64,000 nucleotides of DNA from Streptomyces spinoverrucosus (GTDB lineage: Bacteria; Actinomycetota; Actinomycetes; Streptomycetales; Streptomycetaceae): assembly GCF_015712165.1 (NCBI RefSeq), contig NZ_JADPZX010000001.1:6088001-6152000 (forward strand), in the 5' to 3' direction. Below the pieces are notes generated by a model, which worked only from the letters and a program-made list of their open reading frames with translations, was not told the DNA's origin and did no database searches. Shown here one piece after another: positions 43,492-51,688 of this stretch. The position numbers and the translations under genes were made by a program. Every line of letters begins with the position of its first letter. Position 1 is the first letter of the stretch.

Positions 43492-45671
43492 GCCGGACAC
43501 TGAACGCGCTCGTCTACGGCGACGTTGACCTCAACCTCATCGACGGCTCCGCCGTCTGGGCCCAGTCGACGGTGCAGGCACTGTCACGGGCCGGCTGCCG
43601 GACCCGGCTCGTCCTGAAGGCCCCCGTGCTCACCGGGCGGCTGATCGACCCGCTGGCCGGGCTGCCCGGGGTCACGGTGGTCCGCCCCCACGAGGAGCGG
43701 CTGCTGCCCGGACTGTCCGACCGGCCGCTGTCGCCCGTGCAGGCCTCCCACGCGCTCGCCCGGCTCGACGAGGACGAGCCCTGCGACCTGCTGGTGCTGC
43801 GCGGACGGCGACTGGTCGGCCGCGTGGTCGCCGACGGCCACTTCGAGGGGCGGATCTGGGCCTACCTCACCGACATCCCGCAGTCGGCCGCCGAGATGAC
43901 CGAGGGGGCCCGCGCGGAACTCACCCGCATCGCCCGCACCTCCCAGCGCCTGCTGTGCCAGACCGAGGAGTTGCGCTGCCTGCTGGAGACGTGGGTGCCC
44001 GAGGCCTGCGGCAAGTGCGTGCTCAGCCCGCCCGCCGTGCCCGAGCCGGGCTTCCCGGTGCCGGAGCACGACCGCCCGCACGACCCGTTCCGGCTCGTCT
44101 ACACCGGCAAGTTCGCCCCCCTGTGGAACACCCTGCCCATGACCCGCCTGCCGGCCCTGCTCGCCGAACGGGGCGTCCGGGCGGAGCTGCACACCGTCGG
44201 CGACAAGATCCACGACGACCCCGCCCGCCCGGAGTTCCAGGCCGCCATGGCCCGCGCGCTGGCCGTCACCCCGGGCGTCGAGCATCACGGCGGGCAGCCC
44301 CGAGAGGAGGCCATGCGCATCGCCGCCGACTGCGACCTCGGCCTCGGCTGGCGCGAGCCCGCCCTCGACGCCAGCCTCGAACTGTCCACCAAGGTCCTGG
44401 AGTTCGGCGCCCTCGGACTGCCCGTCGTGCTCAACCGCACCCCCGCCCACGAGGTGCTGCTCGGCGCCGACTATCCGCTCTACGTGCCCGGACGCGCCGC
44501 ACTCGACGACGCCGCCGAGGCGGTCGCCCGTGCCGTGCGCGAGCCCCGGGCCCGGCGGCTCGCCGCCGACCGCTGCCGGGAGGCCGCCGCCCGGTACACC
44601 CTCCGGGCGGCCGCCGAACGCTGGCGCTCCCAGCTCGACCAGGCCTTCCCCGAGGCGCCGGCCACCGTGGCCGCCCGGCCGCTGCCGCTGCGGGTCGGTG
44701 TCGCGGGCCACGACCTGAAGTTCCTCTCCCGGCTCCTGGACCACTTCCGTACGCTGCCCGGTCTCGACGTACGCGTCGACGCCTGGCCCGCGCTCGCCCG
44801 CCACGATCCGGCCGCGAGCCGGGAACTCGCCGACTGGGCCGATGTCGTGGTCGTCGAATGGTGCGGTCCGGCCGCCGTCTGGTACAGCCGCCACAAACGG
44901 CAGGGCAGCCGGCTGATCGTCCGGCTGCACCGCTTCGAGCTGGACGCCGACTGGCCGGGGCAGGTCGACATCGACGCCGTCGACCAGGTGATCTGCGTCA
45001 GCTCGTACTACGCCCGCCGCACCCTGGCGTGCACCGGCTGGCCGGAGTCCAAGGTCACGGTCGTCCCGAACTGGGTGGACACCGACCAGCTCGACCGCCC
45101 CAAGGCGCCCGGCGCCCGCTTCCGCCTCGGCATGATCGGCATCGCGCCCAGCCGCAAACGTCTCGACCTGGGCCTCGACGTCCTTCAGGCCCTGCGCGCC
45201 CGGGACCGCCGCTGGCACCTCTCGGTCAAGTCCAAGCCGCCCTGGGAGTACTGGTGGATCTGGAACAAGCCCGAGGAGCGCGCGCACTACGACGCCGTAC
45301 TGCGGCGGATGCAGACCTCGCCGCTGCTCGAAGGTGCCGTCGTCTTCGACGAGTTCGGCGCGGACGTGGCGAGCTGGCTCCGGCGCGTCGGACACGTCCT
45401 GTCCACCAGCGACGACGAGAGCTTCCACCTCGCCCCGGCGGAGGGCATGGCCTCCGCCGCGGTCCCCGCGCTGCTGCCGTGGCCCGGGGCGGACGAGATC
45501 TACGACCGACGGTGGATCCACCAGGACCCTCAGACGATGGCGAACGCACTCGCCGACCTGGACGAGGAGGCCTGGCGGGCCGCCGGGCAGGTGGCCCGCA
45601 CCCAGGTGCGGGAACAGTTCTCACTGCACCGGGTGGCCCGGGAGTGGACGGAGCTGCTGGTGTCCGGCTGA
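43488..45671 (+). CDS. Tandem glycosyltransferase, two GT-B units
   Basis: 727 aa, nearly twice the length of one GT4 enzyme. Unit 1 (about 1-385) begins TLNALVYGDVDLNLIDGSAV and has FRLVYTGKFAPLWNTLPM and STKVLEFGALGLPVVLNRTP. Unit 2 (about 395-727) begins LRVGVAGHDLKFLSRLLDHF and has KVTVVPNWVDTDQLDRPK, RFRLGMIGIAPSRKRLDLGL and DDESFHLAPAEGMASAAVPA. ATG overlaps the previous stop (ATGA). It may add two sugars in turn. Its last 51 bases overlap the convergent methyltransferase gene. Confidence 0.82.
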   Translation: MSRTLNALVYGDVDLNLIDGSAVWAQSTVQALSRAGCRTRLVLKAPVLTGRLIDPLAGLPGVTVVRPHEERLLPGLSDRPLSPVQASHALARLDEDEPCDLLVLRGRRLVGRVVADGHFEGRIWAYLTDIPQSAAEMTEGARAELTRIARTSQRLLCQTEELRCLLETWVPEACGKCVLSPPAVPEPGFPVPEHDRPHDPFRLVYTGKFAPLWNTLPMTRLPALLAERGVRAELHTVGDKIHDDPARPEFQAAMARALAVTPGVEHHGGQPREEAMRIAADCDLGLGWREPALDASLELSTKVLEFGALGLPVVLNRTPAHEVLLGADYPLYVPGRAALDDAAEAVARAVREPRARRLAADRCREAAARYTLRAAAERWRSQLDQAFPEAPATVAARPLPLRVGVAGHDLKFLSRLLDHFRTLPGLDVRVDAWPALARHDPAASRELADWADVVVVEWCGPAAVWYSRHKRQGSRLIVRLHRFELDADWPGQVDIDAVDQVICVSSYYARRTLACTGWPESKVTVVPNWVDTDQLDRPKAPGARFRLGMIGIAPSRKRLDLGLDVLQALRARDRRWHLSVKSKPPWEYWWIWNKPEERAHYDAVLRRMQTSPLLEGAVVFDEFGADVASWLRRVGHVLSTSDDESFHLAPAEGMASAAVPALLPWPGADEIYDRRWIHQDPQTMANALADLDEEAWRAAGQVARTQVREQFSLHRVAREWTELLVSG

Positions 45672-46391
45672 CGGAACCGGGCGCTCGGGTTTGGCGACCC
45701 GGAACGCGAACTGGCCGCAGAACGTCAGCTTGCGCAGGTTCACCAGTGCAGTCCGCCGCTTGGTGTCCTTCGCCCAGCCGTCGATCTCGGCGTTGAGCGG
45801 GGACTCCTCGTCCCAGTACCGCCCGTACTCCGCCTTCCGCCCGTTGTCGTAGGTCCGCATGATCAGCGTCACCCCGTCCAGGGACGGCCGGATCTCCCGC
45901 AGGGCCAGCCCGGCCTCCTCGACCAGCACCCGGAATCCGTACGGCGTGTAGTTCCACAGGCTGAAGGAGTGGTACGGCTCGAACTGGGACGTGCTGCCGA
46001 TGAACAGCCCGCCCGGCCGCAGCACCCGGCCGATCTCCGCCAGCAGCTCACGCGGGTGCGAGACGTGCTCGAAGACCTGGTGCGAGTAGATCAGCGGCAC
46101 GGTGTCCGAGCGGAACGGAAGACGGACACCGTCGAAGTGGACCAGCGGAGCGCCGTCGGGCCGGTACTGCCGGGCCTCCGGAGAGTCCCGGATGTCGACT
46201 CCGACCCACCGCACCTTCGGATCGTGCCTGCGGAAGAGCGCCACGGACGCGCCTCGCCCGCACCCCAGGTCGACCACCCGGTCCGGCGCGCCCGGCGAGG
46301 TCATGACCTCGTCGAGGTAGTAGCGGGACGTGACCTGGCGGGCGTGGTCGTCGGGGATGCAGTCGCGCATGAGGTCCCACAGGGTCGCCAT
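45621..46391 (-). CDS. SAM-dependent methyltransferase
   Basis: 256-aa class I methyltransferase: RVVDLGCGRGASVALFRRHD (SAM loop near residue 38), VGVDIRDSPEARQY, LIYSHQVFEHVSHPRELLAE and LRPGGLFIGSTSQFEPYHSF. The last about 20 residues extend into the convergent glycosyltransferase gene, so the two 3' ends overlap by 51 bases. Likely part of glycan modification by position. Substrate unknown. Confidence 0.85.
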   Translation of the reverse strand: MATLWDLMRDCIPDDHARQVTSRYYLDEVMTSPGAPDRVVDLGCGRGASVALFRRHDPKVRWVGVDIRDSPEARQYRPDGAPLVHFDGVRLPFRSDTVPLIYSHQVFEHVSHPRELLAEIGRVLRPGGLFIGSTSQFEPYHSFSLWNYTPYGFRVLVEEAGLALREIRPSLDGVTLIMRTYDNGRKAEYGRYWDEESPLNAEIDGWAKDTKRRTALVNLRKLTFCGQFAFRVAKPERPVPSAGHQQLRPLPGHPVQ

Positions 46392-46506
46392 GTGCCGAGG
46401 CTAGAGACGTGCCGCACCCGCGGCCCAGGATCGGTCCGGCGGTTCGCGACCGCCGCCACCCGGAAGGCGTGACGCCGAGATGATCCAACGACAGGCCCGA
46501 GGGGTC

Positions 46507-46947
46507 CTAGCCCTCCGCCCCCACCATCCGCTGCAACAGATCCCGCAGTGTCAGCCGCTCCTGTTCGCTCAGCCCCGCCAGCGGCTCCCGGGCGAAGCGC
46601 AGGGACTCGCGCAGGCTGCGGGCCACCCGGCGGCCCTCGTCCGTCGCCGCCGCCAGCTTCACCCGGCGGTCGGTCGCGTCCGGGCGGCGCTCGACCAGGC
46701 CCCGGGCCTCCAGGCGGTCGACGATGCCCGTGACGTTCGAGGGCTCGCACTTGAGCTTGTGGGCCAGCTTGCGCATGGGGAGGGGCTCCAGCGAGAGCAG
46801 GCTGAGCAGCTTCGCCTGGGCGCCGGTCAGCGCGTGGTCGGCGGCCGCCCCCTCGTACTCCTCGTGGTAGCGGGCCACGACCGAGCCGATCAGGTCGACG
46901 ACTTCCATGGTCAGCGCGTCGGGGCGGGTGGTGTGAGGTGTGGCCAT
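46507..46947 (-). CDS. MarR-family transcriptional regulator
   Basis: 146-aa winged-helix protein: LTGAQAKLLSLLSLEPLPMR, KLKCEPSNVTGIVDRLEARG (recognition helix) and VERRPDATDRRVKLAAATDE (wing). Divergent from an NADP-dependent reductase across a gap holding two inverted repeats, so autoregulation and control of the reductase are likely. The ligand is unknown; electrophiles or phenolics are common for such pairs. Confidence 0.92.
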   Translation of the reverse strand: MATPHTTRPDALTMEVVDLIGSVVARYHEEYEGAAADHALTGAQAKLLSLLSLEPLPMRKLAHKLKCEPSNVTGIVDRLEARGLVERRPDATDRRVKLAAATDEGRRVARSLRESLRFAREPLAGLSEQERLTLRDLLQRMVGAEG

Positions 46948-46968
46948 GGTTCCCAGAGTACCCGGTTA

Positions 46969-47015
46969 CTTGACAGCATGAAATGTTCAAGCGCATCGTT
47001 GTTTCAGGTACTGAA
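46969..47015. promoter_or_regulatory. MarR-type operators between divergent genes
   Basis: CTTGA (46969-46973) and TCAAG (46987-46991) bracket a 13-nt core; the wider match TTGACA/TGTTCAA also overlaps a TTGACA -35-like hexamer. A second palindrome, TTCAG-GTA-CTGAA, lies at 47003-47015. Both are in the gap between the MarR gene and the reductase and are natural binding sites for the regulator (inference). Confidence 0.6.
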
Positions 47016-47063
47016 GTATTGTTCTGAGCGTTGAGCCCGACGCTGAGTGGAAAGGCGCCCCAC

Positions 47064-48086
47064 ATGACCGACATTCCCACCCTTCCCGACGCCAACCGCG
47101 AATGGCACCTCCTCAGCCGCCCCGTCGGCTGGCCCAAGCCCGAGGACTTCGCCCTCGTCGAGGCCCCGATGCCCACGCCCGGTGAGGGACAGGTGCTGGT
47201 GAAGAACCTGTACGTCTCCGTCGACCCCTACATGCGCGGGCGCATGAGCGCCGCCAAGTCCTACGCCGCCCCCTACGAGCTGGGCAAGGTCATGCACGGC
47301 GGCGCGGTCGGCGAGGTCGTCGCCTCCAACGCCGAGGCCGTCGCCGTCGGGGACCACGTCCTGCACTCCCTCGGCTGGCGCGAGTACGCCGCCGTCGACG
47401 CGACGAAGGCCGTCAAGGTCGACCCGCAGGCCGCGCCCCTGTCGACGTACCTCGGCGTCCTCGGCATGACCGGGCTCACCGCGTACGCCGGTCTGCTGCG
47501 CACCGCCGCCTTCAAGGAGGGCGACGTGGTGTTCGTGTCCGGGGCCGCCGGTGCCGTCGGCAGCCAGGTGGGGCAGATCGCGAAGCTCAAGGGCGCCTCC
47601 CGGGTCATCGGCTCCGCCGGTTCCGACGAAAAGGTCAAGCTGCTCGTCGAGGAGTACGGCTTCGACGCCGCCTTCAACTACAAGGCCGGGCCGGTGAGCG
47701 AGCAGCTGCGGGACGCCGCGCCGGACGGGATCGACGTGTACTTCGACAATGTCGGCGGGGAGCACCTGCAGGCGGCCATCGGCTCCCTCAACCAGGGCGG
47801 CCGGATCGCCGTCTGCGGCATGATCTCCGTCTACAACAACACCGAGCCCGCCCCCGGCCCGAACAACCTCGCCCGCCTCATCCAGACCCGCGGCCGCATC
47901 GAGGGCTTCCTGGTCGCCGACCACTACGACCTCCAGCCGCAGTTCGTCCAGGAGGTCGGCCCCTGGGTCGCCTCGGGCGCCCTGAAGTACCGCGAGACCG
48001 TCGTCGAGGGCATCGAGAACAACCTGGAGGCCTTCCTCGGCGTCCTGCGCGGCGACAACACCGGGAAGATGATCGTCAAGCTCTGA
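47064..48086 (+). CDS. NADP-dependent oxidoreductase (MDR, prostaglandin-reductase type)
   Basis: 340-aa zinc-free medium-chain reductase: REWHLLSRPVGWPKPEDFAL, the membrane-independent fold motif SVDPYMRGRMSAAKSYAAPY, and nucleotide loop GAAGAVGSQVGQIAKLKGAS. The group reduces alpha,beta-unsaturated aldehydes and ketones using NADPH. ATG 47064 fits family starts; an earlier in-frame GTG at 47031 is less likely. Divergent from and probably regulated by the MarR protein. Confidence 0.92.
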   Translation: MTDIPTLPDANREWHLLSRPVGWPKPEDFALVEAPMPTPGEGQVLVKNLYVSVDPYMRGRMSAAKSYAAPYELGKVMHGGAVGEVVASNAEAVAVGDHVLHSLGWREYAAVDATKAVKVDPQAAPLSTYLGVLGMTGLTAYAGLLRTAAFKEGDVVFVSGAAGAVGSQVGQIAKLKGASRVIGSAGSDEKVKLLVEEYGFDAAFNYKAGPVSEQLRDAAPDGIDVYFDNVGGEHLQAAIGSLNQGGRIAVCGMISVYNNTEPAPGPNNLARLIQTRGRIEGFLVADHYDLQPQFVQEVGPWVASGALKYRETVVEGIENNLEAFLGVLRGDNTGKMIVKL

Positions 48087-48110
48087 GTCGAGGGGACGAC
48101 GGCCCGCCGG

Positions 48111-48320
48111 TCACCGGGCACCGGCGCTCACCTCCTCACCGAGCAGGATGGCCCGCACCGGGCACGCCGCCGCGGCCTGGCGCACGTGTTCGACCTGGTT
48201 GTCGGGGACGGCCGTCGCGTACAACAGGCCCTCCTCCCCGTGCAGCTGGAACACCTCCGGAGCGAGGAACACGCACTGGGCGTAGCCCTGGCAGCGGGTG
48301 AGATCCACAACGGTCCGCAT
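48111..48320 (-). CDS. Small ferredoxin ([3Fe-4S] type)
   Basis: 69-aa electron carrier beginning MRTVVDLTRCQGYAQCVFLA with a C-x5-C spacing (Cys10, Cys16) and a third cysteine in AAAACPVRAILL. Three rather than four cluster cysteines match the single-cluster ferredoxins that serve cytochromes P450. No P450 gene is in this window. An upstream in-frame start at 48329 is possible. It runs convergent to the reductase gene. Confidence 0.88.
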   Translation of the reverse strand: MRTVVDLTRCQGYAQCVFLAPEVFQLHGEEGLLYATAVPDNQVEHVRQAAAACPVRAILLGEEVSAGAR

Positions 48321-48431
48321 CCCCACCACTTCCTCCGTTGTCTCACCCCCTCATCTCCAGCATGGGGTGAGAACGGGGGGCTCGCACGGCCACGGCGGCG
48401 GCCGCGGGTCGGGGCACCGGAGGGCGGCGGG

Positions 48432-48876
48432 TCAGCCCAGGGCGCGGTCGAGGTTGAAGGCGGCGCTGATGAGGGCGAGGTGAGTGAAGGCCCGGGGGAA
48501 GTTGCCCAGTTGCCGGCCTGTGTGGCTGATCTCCTCGGCGTAGAGGCCGACATGGTTGGCGTAGGTGAGCATCTTTTCGAAGGCCAGGCGGGCTTCGTCC
48601 AGGCGTCCGGCGCGGGTGAGGGCCTCGACGTACCAGAAGGAGCAGATGGAGAAGGTGCCCTCGTCGCCTTCCAGGCCGTCGGGGCCGGCGTCCTCGTGCT
48701 GGACGAAGGCCTGCCGGGTGGGCGACCAGCCCTGCTCCATGATCCGCCAGTAGATCCGGTCCCGTACCGGGCCCCAGCGGGTGAGCTCGGCGGGCAGGCT
48801 CCGGTGCCGGGCGATGCGGATGGCGCGGTCGATGGCCACCCAGCACATCAGTCGGGAGTAGACGAACACCCCCACT
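48432..48876 (-). pseudogene. C-terminal remnant of a GH15 glycosidase
   Basis: About 147 codons matching the end of GH15 glucoamylase/trehalase-like proteins: [60 protein letters not shown] and [20 protein letters not shown] at the natural C-terminus. A full protein has about 600 residues; everything before VYSRLM is missing. Similarity stops near 48876, where the AT-rich palindrome before the next gene begins, marking a rearrangement joint. Confidence 0.82.
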
Positions 48877-48894
48877 ATTGATGAGATCATCAAT
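48877..48894. promoter_or_regulatory. Perfect palindrome ATTGATGA-GA-TCATCAAT
   Basis: An 18-bp inverted repeat (8+2+8) starting exactly where the GH15 remnant ends and 23 bases before the ATG of the VOC dioxygenase gene. The TTGAT...ATCAA form resembles GntR/FadR-type operators. Probably the operator that came with the dioxygenase gene. Confidence 0.65.
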
Positions 48895-48917
48895 TTCTTG
48901 TTGTTTCCCTATTGGCG

Positions 48918-49769
48918 ATGGGTAACGGCAAAGCTGATGATTTCAACCAAGACCTCCACAGCGAGAAGGGCGCCGTGCGCGGCGAACACCCCGGGCGCTC
49001 CAGGAGTCCCGTGATCAAGGTGGCGGACCTGGCCTGGCTTGAGTTCGAGAAGCCGGATCTGGACCGGGCGGAGGTGTTCGCGCGTGACTTCGGCTTCGCG
49101 ATCGCCGCCCGCACCGAACGGGAGCTGTGGCTGCGCGGCACCTTCGCCGGCTCACCCTGCATGGTCATCCGGCGAGGGCAGGCGTCCCGGTTCATCGGTC
49201 CGGCGTTCCGCGCGGCCGAGCGGACCGACCTGGACCGGCTGGCTCGCGCTACCGGCACCAGCGTCCGGGACGCCGACGTACCCGGTGGCGGCCTGTCGGT
49301 CGCCCTGCTCGACCCCTCGGGCTTCGTCGTCCGGGTCGCGCACTGCGCCGAGCAGTTGCCCGCGCTGCCCGAACAGCAGCCGCTTCTGCTCAACTTCGGC
49401 ACGGACCACCGTCGTACGAACACCACCCAGCGCCCGCCGCGCGAGCCCTCGCGCATCCAGCGGCTGGGGCATGTGGTGCTGGAGACGCGGGTGTTCGAAC
49501 GGGCACTGAACTGGTACCTGGACACCCTGGGGATGATCGTGTCCGACTTCCTGTTCCTGGACGGGCAGCGCGGGCGTGGTCCGGCCATGGCCTTCATCCG
49601 CTGTGACCAGGGCAGCCTGGCCGTCGACCACCACACCCTGGCCATGCATCTCGGTCCCGGAACCGGTTACGTCCACTCCGCGTACCAGGTGACCGACCTC
49701 GACGCGATCGCCGCGGGCGGGGCTCACCGCCGCCGCCCGGGCAGGTGCCTCCATCCTCCACATCACTGA
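48918..49769 (+). pseudogene. VOC-family extradiol-dioxygenase-like protein, C-terminally truncated
   Basis: 283 codons of a two-module VOC (glyoxalase/bleomycin resistance/dioxygenase) protein: KVADLAWLEFEKPDLDRAEV starts module 1, and RIQRLGHVVLETRVFERALN with AMHLGPGTGYVHSAYQVTDL make module 2. Family sequence stops at LDAIAAGG; the remaining 15 residues (AHRRRPGRCLHPPHH) are out of family, and the usual 80-100 C-terminal residues with the last metal ligand are absent. ATG 48918 follows the palindromic operator. Likely inactive. Confidence 0.72.
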
Positions 49770-49778
49770 GAAGCTCTC

Positions 49779-49886
49779 ATGTACCTCTACGCCGCTCTGG
49801 TCTGTCTCATCGTTTTGATCTTCGCCCTGCGGGGTGTGTCCAAGCTCCTGGCCCTGGGGCCCATCCCCGAGCTGGCCGCGCATGCC
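49779..49886 (+). pseudogene. N-terminal fragment of a DoxX-like membrane protein
   Basis: ATG 49779 opens MYLYAALVCLIVLIFALRGV followed by SKLLALGPIPELAAHA, the first membrane helix of DoxX-family proteins. After about 36 residues the similarity ends and the frame runs without family sequence towards the Ohr gene. The other three helices are missing. This is the third broken gene in 1.4 kb. Confidence 0.6.
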
Positions 49887-49988
49887 GACCCACCCTTCCT
49901 TGACTTTCCGGTATGCGATAACTTCTTTCCGAAACCGCCTGGGGTCGTGGGCGCGAGTCCCGGGCGGACCGAGGAGGAAGAGCACCGC

Positions 49989-50417
49989 ATGCCCAGCAGC
50001 CCTATCCGACGTTCTGATGTCGTCTACACCGCCGTCGCCACCGCCGAGAACGGCCGTGACGGCCGGGTCGCCACCGACGACGGCAAGCTCGACGTCGTCG
50101 TGAACCCGCCGAAGGAGATGGGCGGCAGCGGCTCCGGCACCAACCCGGAGCAGCTGTTCGCCGCCGGTTACAGCGCCTGCTTCCAGGGCGCCCTCGGCGT
50201 CGCCGCCCGGCGGGAGAACGCCGACATCTCCGGCTCGACCGTCACCGCGAAGGTCGGCATCGGCAAGAACGACGACGGCTTCGGGATCATCGTCGAGATC
50301 TCGGCGGACATCCCCAACGTCGACGAGACCACCGCGAAGGCGCTCATCGAGCAGGCCCACCAGATCTGCCCGTACTCCAAGGCGACCCGCGGCAACATCA
50401 CCGTGACGCTCGACTGA
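49989..50417 (+). CDS. ohrA: Organic hydroperoxide resistance protein Ohr
   Basis: 142-aa OsmC/Ohr-family thiol peroxidase that reduces organic hydroperoxides in the cytoplasm. The two redox cysteines are Cys64 in AAGYSACFQGAL and Cys127 in HQICPYSKATRGN, with MGGSGSGTNPEQLFAAGYSA upstream. ATG 49989 has GAGGAAGAG upstream; the frame is open earlier through the DoxX fragment. The usual regulator OhrR (a MarR protein) is not directly adjacent. Confidence 0.95.
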   Translation: MPSSPIRRSDVVYTAVATAENGRDGRVATDDGKLDVVVNPPKEMGGSGSGTNPEQLFAAGYSACFQGALGVAARRENADISGSTVTAKVGIGKNDDGFGIIVEISADIPNVDETTAKALIEQAHQICPYSKATRGNITVTLD

Positions 50418-50434
50418 CGGCACTCGTTGCGTAC

Positions 50435-50475
50435 GGCGAAGGCCGCACCCTTGGACGTGGGGTGCGGCCTTCGCC
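50435..50475. terminator. Bidirectional terminator between ohrA and the serine hydrolase
   Basis: GGCGAAGGCCGCACCC (50435-50450) pairs with GGGTGCGGCCTTCGCC (50460-50475), a perfect 16-bp stem. It sits between two convergent stop codons. Confidence 0.88.
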
Positions 50476-50487
50476 CATGTTCCCCGG

Positions 50488-51636
50488 TCAGACGGCCGCC
50501 CGATGCACCGCCCGCACGAACCGCTCGTTCTCCGGCGCCGCCCCACCCGGAAACGCGCAGCGCCGCCGCGTGTACCCGTACGCCAGCCCGCTGCGCGGAT
50601 CGGCGAAGGCCTGCGAGCCGCCCGCGCCGCTGTGCCCGAAGGCGCCCGCGCCCAGGAACGGGTACCAGGTCTCGGCCGTCGCCTGGAAACCGAGCCCGTA
50701 CGCCTTGTGGGCCCGGGCCACCAGGTCGTGGCCGACGGAGTGGATCTGCCCGACCTCGGCGACCGTGTCCGGCTTCAGCAGCGGCGGCCGCCCGGCCACC
50801 TCGCTGATCGCCGCCGCGTACATCCCCGCGAGGCCGCGCGCGGCGGCCACGCCACCGGCCGACGCCGGTCCCTTGGCGCGGACGAGGCGGGAGTTGGCGT
50901 GGTCCACCAGCTCACCCGCCCCACCCGCGTGCGTGTTGAAGGCGATCGCGGTGAGCGTGTGCGGCCCGGTCGGCTGGGCGTCCAGGACCGCCTGCTGCTC
51001 GGGCGTCGGCAGCATCGGCCGCACGGATCGGAAGCGGACCTCCTCGGCGGCGGGCAGCCCGAGGAAGAAGTCCAGCCCGTACGGGGCGCGCACCCGCTCC
51101 TCGTACACGTCCTGGAGGGTTCGGCCCGTAGCCCGCCGTACCACCTCACCGGCGAGCGCGCCGATCACCAGCGCGTGATAGCCGAACGCCGTGCCGGGCC
51201 GCCAGAACGGCCGCTGGTCCGCGAGCCGTTCGGAGATCACCCGGTCGTCCGCCAGCTCCTCCTCGGTGAACCCGGAGTCGAGCCCGATCAGCCCCGCCCG
51301 GTGCGTGAGCAGCTCGCGCAGGGTCAGCGCGCCCTTGCCCTCGGCGGCGAACTCCGGCCAGTAGTACGTCACCTTGCGGTCCAGTTCCAGCGTGCCGTCC
51401 TGGACGAGGAGCGCGACGACGAGGTGGGCGGCGCCCTTCGTGGACGAGAAGACGCCGTACAGCGACTCGGCCGAGGCGCCGTCCGGACCCGCCCACAGGT
51501 CGACGACCCGCCGCCCGTGCACGTAGGCGCACAACTGCCCCTCGTAGTCCGGCCGCTCCCGCGCGACGAAAGCGGCGAACTCCGCGCGCACCTCCTCGTA
51601 GCCGTCGGCGACGGTGCCGTGGATCTCCTGCGTCAT
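50488..51636 (-). CDS. Serine hydrolase (beta-lactamase class C / esterase family)
   Basis: 382-aa penicillin-binding-like hydrolase. The nucleophile motif SxxK is in GVFSSTKGAAHL, the YxN-like tyrosine in FGYHALVIGALAGEV, and GHSGAGGSQAFADPRSGLAY is the third box. No signal peptide, so likely cytoplasmic and an esterase rather than a drug-resistance enzyme. ATG 51636 has a near-perfect AAGGAGAT ribosome site. Confidence 0.88.
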   Translation of the reverse strand: MTQEIHGTVADGYEEVRAEFAAFVARERPDYEGQLCAYVHGRRVVDLWAGPDGASAESLYGVFSSTKGAAHLVVALLVQDGTLELDRKVTYYWPEFAAEGKGALTLRELLTHRAGLIGLDSGFTEEELADDRVISERLADQRPFWRPGTAFGYHALVIGALAGEVVRRATGRTLQDVYEERVRAPYGLDFFLGLPAAEEVRFRSVRPMLPTPEQQAVLDAQPTGPHTLTAIAFNTHAGGAGELVDHANSRLVRAKGPASAGGVAAARGLAGMYAAAISEVAGRPPLLKPDTVAEVGQIHSVGHDLVARAHKAYGLGFQATAETWYPFLGAGAFGHSGAGGSQAFADPRSGLAYGYTRRRCAFPGGAAPENERFVRAVHRAAV

Positions 51637-51688
51637 CCGATCTCCTTTTGCCTCCTCGGCCGTCCGCTGCTCGCGTGTGTGCCGTGGT

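Noticed and set aside
43584..45521. A 645-codon minus-strand open frame opposite the tandem glycosyltransferase
   Set aside because: Shadow frame; codon third positions do not fit coding on that strand.
48105..48126. A 7-bp stem between the reductase and ferredoxin stops
   Set aside because: Too short and overlaps the ferredoxin coding end; not reliable as a terminator.
49740..49778. Possible tail of another gene between the VOC protein and the DoxX fragment
   Set aside because: A short hydrophobic frame is readable but no stop or family match supports it.
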